Source: Onthophagus taurus
Lineage: Eukaryota; Arthropoda; Insecta; Coleoptera; Scarabaeidae
Assembly (NCBI RefSeq): GCF_036711975.1
Contig: NC_091966.1
Location: 35,781,501 to 35,845,500 of the forward strand
Reading direction: 5' to 3'
Length of the DNA: 64,000 nt
The stretch's first letter is position 1. Each line of letters begins with the position of its first letter. The notes under the pieces are model-generated. The model saw nothing but the letters and a program-made list of their open reading frames with translations. It made no database searches and was not told where the DNA came from. This document shows positions 60,717 to 64,000 of this stretch, in pieces. Made by a program: the position numbers and the translations under genes.

Positions 60717-63700
60717 CTGAAAAGTACAAGAACATCAATTCTGTCAACATCATTTTCGAAACGACGTGAAGATACTCGTCTTAGATTAGAAGAAATACGG
60801 GTTCTGCTATCTAAGAGAAATCCCGGCCGTCGCCGTCACGTTTTGACATTTACGTTAAAGTTCAATTAGAGTAAATTAAAATTTATAATCAGGCGAGGTC
60901 AATAATTATAGATGGAAAAAGAGCGGGAGAGTTGGGTTGGGTGTGATGTTAGTGCATCTGGGTCAGAAGACTATGTTTGGAATACAATTGAATTAGTAAT
61001 TTCTATGTTAGTACAAGTTTAGATAATTAAAGTGTCGTTTGATAGATTCGTAATACGAAACCGATATAAAATTTACATACATAATTTAATAGAAAGGAGG
61101 GAATTCGTATTTTTATTTTGTTCGATACCATTAATTGGAATAAATAAATTTTATTACCCTAAAAACGCCAACTCGAGGCTAATTTATCGGTTTCCAAAAT
61201 TGTTGCTACACGTAATTAATGTATAAATTATAATCGAGTCCAATTTTAAACATGATTTATGTCATTAATATATTTTGTATTATTATTAATTTCGTTTTGT
61301 AATTTATGGAAATTTAATGAAAGGAAATTATTATTAAAAGTATTTGATGAAAGGTTATTTATTCGAAAGAGGAAGAGGAAACTGATTTAAGTATTGTAAA
61401 CGACATAAATACTTCAGTTGGGAGGACAACGATGAGTAAACATCATTCATTCGCGGCAATCCGAGAGATAGGAATAAAACGCGACTTCCTCTCTCATTAC
61501 GACGACTGTTGGCGGCGGCGACAGCGGTCGCGCGAAGCTTCTCGTTAATCCGCTGATAGGACGACGGGAGGAAGAAGCAGATCAGATAAAATGAGTCGAC
61601 GACCGGCCACTATTTTCATCGACAGGTTCTATTTTTAGGAACGGGACGAGAGTTGTGCTCCTCGTGCCCGCGTTGTGGGCAGCAGATCGCCGCCTGTTTG
61701 CTACGGACGTTTCGCAGATTATCCATAAAATATGATACTTCCCGGTTATAGCGAACGGAGACCATTAATTAAACAATTCACCGTTGCACGTAAATTACCA
61801 GTGATGTTAACCAGAAAACGATCAACGGAGCCAACCTCGAGCGCTAATTCTCTGACGTACGCTTTTACGCCGTTTTCTAAATTTGGAAACGGTGCACTTC
61901 AAAATATTTAACTTTATCAAAATCTAACAAATTTATCAACGAACCTAAAATTCATTGAAATAATTATAGCTATGTGATGATATATACGAAACAAAAATCG
62001 TTCCATCATATAACATTTTTTCAAATAATATAAAGAGAATTTTGTACTTCTTTTATTTATCAAACAACTCGTGTCATCTTAGAAATACACTTGATGAAGT
62101 AATAAAGACACTCAAATGCTTCATAATAAACATGTAGGTGTTGCGACCGTCGGAGTGCAATGATAGGGAAATAGCAAGGTCTCATTGGACTTTCAAATAA
62201 GGATCCTAAATTTTAAACGATTCTCGCCAGTCTGCATAAATCACGGGGAACACTACATAGCGAAGTATTTCAAAAACAAAACCGTATGGTAGGTTCTTTA
62301 GTACATTTTAAGGAAGAATTAGAACAAAATTAAATTTTAATAAATCTTAAAAAGTTTCATTTTAGTTAGATAACTGTCAAGTTACAATTACACTGAAATA
62401 GAGGAAATTTAATTTCTATACTGAAACATTTCCTTGAATATAGTAAATATTTAATTTGAGTTTCCAAGGAAAAGACAATAATATTATTATTATTAATTAA
62501 TATCAAAGAAAGAAGGAGCGCAAGCTTGTTCAGTTTTTACTAAAAACTTTTTAGTAATAAATGTCTTATTATTGATACCCTAAGAAATAAACGTCACTTC
62601 CAGCGCACGATCCCCCCAATTTTGTAAGAATTCAACCCAGGAACCGACAGCCGCTTCCATATCGCATATTTCACGGAAGTTCACCATTATAGACAGTGTA
62701 AACAGAGTAGGTATCTTTGCCGACGGTTTCTCCGGACTAGCACCAACCCGGATTCCGCAACATAGCAAGGTGGTTGACGCCCGCATCTGCGGACAGACGA
62801 GGGTACAATCCAAACAGTAATAGTCCACCACGTTTATGTAAACCTGTGCTGATCGGTTAAATCGGCCAGTAAAGGCCCAAAAACCCAACAAAGCTAAGCT
62901 GTGAAAACTTAACGATGAAGAATGAGGTCAAATTAAGATCGAGTTAACAATAAATCTGTATCAAACGATTAACAGGTTGGGAAGAAGATTGTTATAAATC
63001 GCCTTCAACAATTTACGCTTCAGATGACGTAATGTTAAACATCATCAAAGAAATTGATCAAAACCAAAGTTGATTTGACGAAGAGAGTATGATTCCTAAT
63101 TTAGTCGTGGTAGCCTCAAGCTTTTTAGAGAGACGTTGAATGGATGAAAAAGAATGATTCTCTTCATCTGCTTCATCTTCATACTGGGTTAATAGATGGT
63201 TGGATGTGTCCATAAGATGAGTTCATCGAAAAATAAGACGTGAGCAACGGTATATAGATACAGAAGGCAAGAGGAAACCACTGTATTAAAAATTTATTTT
63301 GAACTTTCCAAGAAAGCAAAAATGGCAAGTCAACGACATATTTTGGCATCTAGTCCGTAACAATCCTTAGATGGGCAAGCGGTGCAAAAAATCTCAGCGT
63401 TGAAACACCTGAAAGTGGAAAATCAAAATAAAAACATAGTATAAATTAGAACATGGAACGCGAGATCTTGTTTGAAGTAGGAAAGGCTCACAATATAGTT
63501 AAAGCGCCATGCCCGGAATAAATCATGTATTATTAATACAGGAAAAAAACTGCAAAAGATCTGTTAAAAAATTGTTCTAAAAGTGCACTGCCACCTTTTG
63601 TTGTCACAATATTTTTGTGCCTAGACACGTCAAGGTTTACCTTGTATCATAACAAGAGAAGGTTAATAACAAAGATTAATTTCAGTTTACTTTGCATATA

Positions 63701-64000
63701 CTTCCAATGTATTGGTGAAACTAGCTGAGGACACTAAATCAGATTACTGAAATTTCGTCATAAGCTTCGACTTCAATGCGAACTCTATTTCTTTTAAGAC
63801 ATCTACTGAGTATAACACAAGGGATAGATCACTTTTAGACTTTACATTCAGCAGTAATCTTGATCTCCTTCATCAGTTATCGAACTACTCTGATTTGAAT
63901 GGCTATCTCCCAAGTAACCCACAATTATAAGGAATATCAGATTCCTTTTATCAGACCTCGTTTTCAATGTCAGATTACCTTCGATGTAGGTATTAAAAAT
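60717..64000. other. Probable Cbl upstream intron; no supported gene
   Basis: No Cbl N-terminal exon was recognised. The CpG-rich block at 61480-61870 is listed separately. A GC-richer open frame of 103 codons at 62891-62580 (minus) has no recognised motif. 63770-63900 has faint resemblance to LINE endonuclease debris. The rest shows nothing I can name. Confidence 0.4.
61480..61870. promoter_or_regulatory. CpG-rich island, possible promoter or enhancer
   Basis: In an AT-rich setting this block has clusters such as GGCGGCGGCGACAGCGGTCG, GACGACCGGCC and GCCGCCTG, with many CpG. No long ORF spans it. It could be an alternative Cbl promoter, an untranslated exon or an enhancer; nothing in the sequence decides between them. 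Confidence 0.35.

Overview
This is an AT-rich eukaryotic nuclear window from an insect, most likely a beetle (Coleoptera). The evidence is short GT-AG introns of about 50-60 bp, orthologues of conserved animal genes, and a dense load of decayed Jockey/R1- and RTE-type LINEs, mariner-like elements with a DUF4817-style helix-turn-helix, pogo/Tigger-like relics and MITEs. The order-level call is inference from the style of the transposons; nothing here fixes the species.

Layout. 1-3.7 kb holds no host gene: a Tigger-like transposase relic and a LINE tail. 3.75-13.07 kb (+) is a five-exon gene for the little elongation complex subunit ICE1, 1843 aa, with about four in-frame 201-residue repeats in its middle and a transposon-filled intron. 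13.32-14.01 kb (+) carries COA4 (twin CX9C mitochondrial assembly factor) and PTRH2 (peptidyl-tRNA hydrolase 2) only 9 nt apart, which suggests a dicistronic mRNA. 15.2-22.4 kb (-) is TMEM145/GPR180-like, five coding exons, 504 aa, whose last intron is packed with mobile elements. 23-25.7 kb is LINE debris. 26.4-31.6 kb (-) is a TMC channel-like gene, 771 aa, with one intron almost wholly made of a 2.8 kb DNA transposon. 32.2-33.8 kb (+) is CDK10, eight coding exons, 403 aa, divergent from TMC. 34-43.5 kb has no confident coding gene; it holds two candidate untranslated first exons or promoters and a degenerate tandem array of about 280 bp period. 43.6-49.9 kb (+) is a glycerol kinase paralogue, seven coding exons, 559 aa, with the catalytic aspartate of the family replaced by asparagine. 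54.4-60.7 kb (-) is the 3' part of Cbl (SH2-like, RING, proline-rich, UBA); its N-terminal exons lie beyond the part I can recognise. Its largest visible intron is a 3.68 kb pogo-like element containing an array of about ten 190-bp repeats. 60.7-64 kb has no gene I can support, but has a CpG-rich island near 61.5-61.9 kb.

The genes are housekeeping neighbours rather than one pathway: transcription of small nuclear RNAs (ICE1), mitochondrial function (COA4, PTRH2, glycerol kinase), kinase and ubiquitin signalling (CDK10, Cbl) and membrane proteins (TMEM145, TMC). I found no new defence-type or multi-gene system. The items most worth a second look are the COA4-PTRH2 dicistron, the active-site substitution in glycerol kinase, the ICE1 repeats, and the satellite-bearing transposon that occupies a Cbl intron. 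Exon boundaries were placed by hand from splice sites and reading phase.
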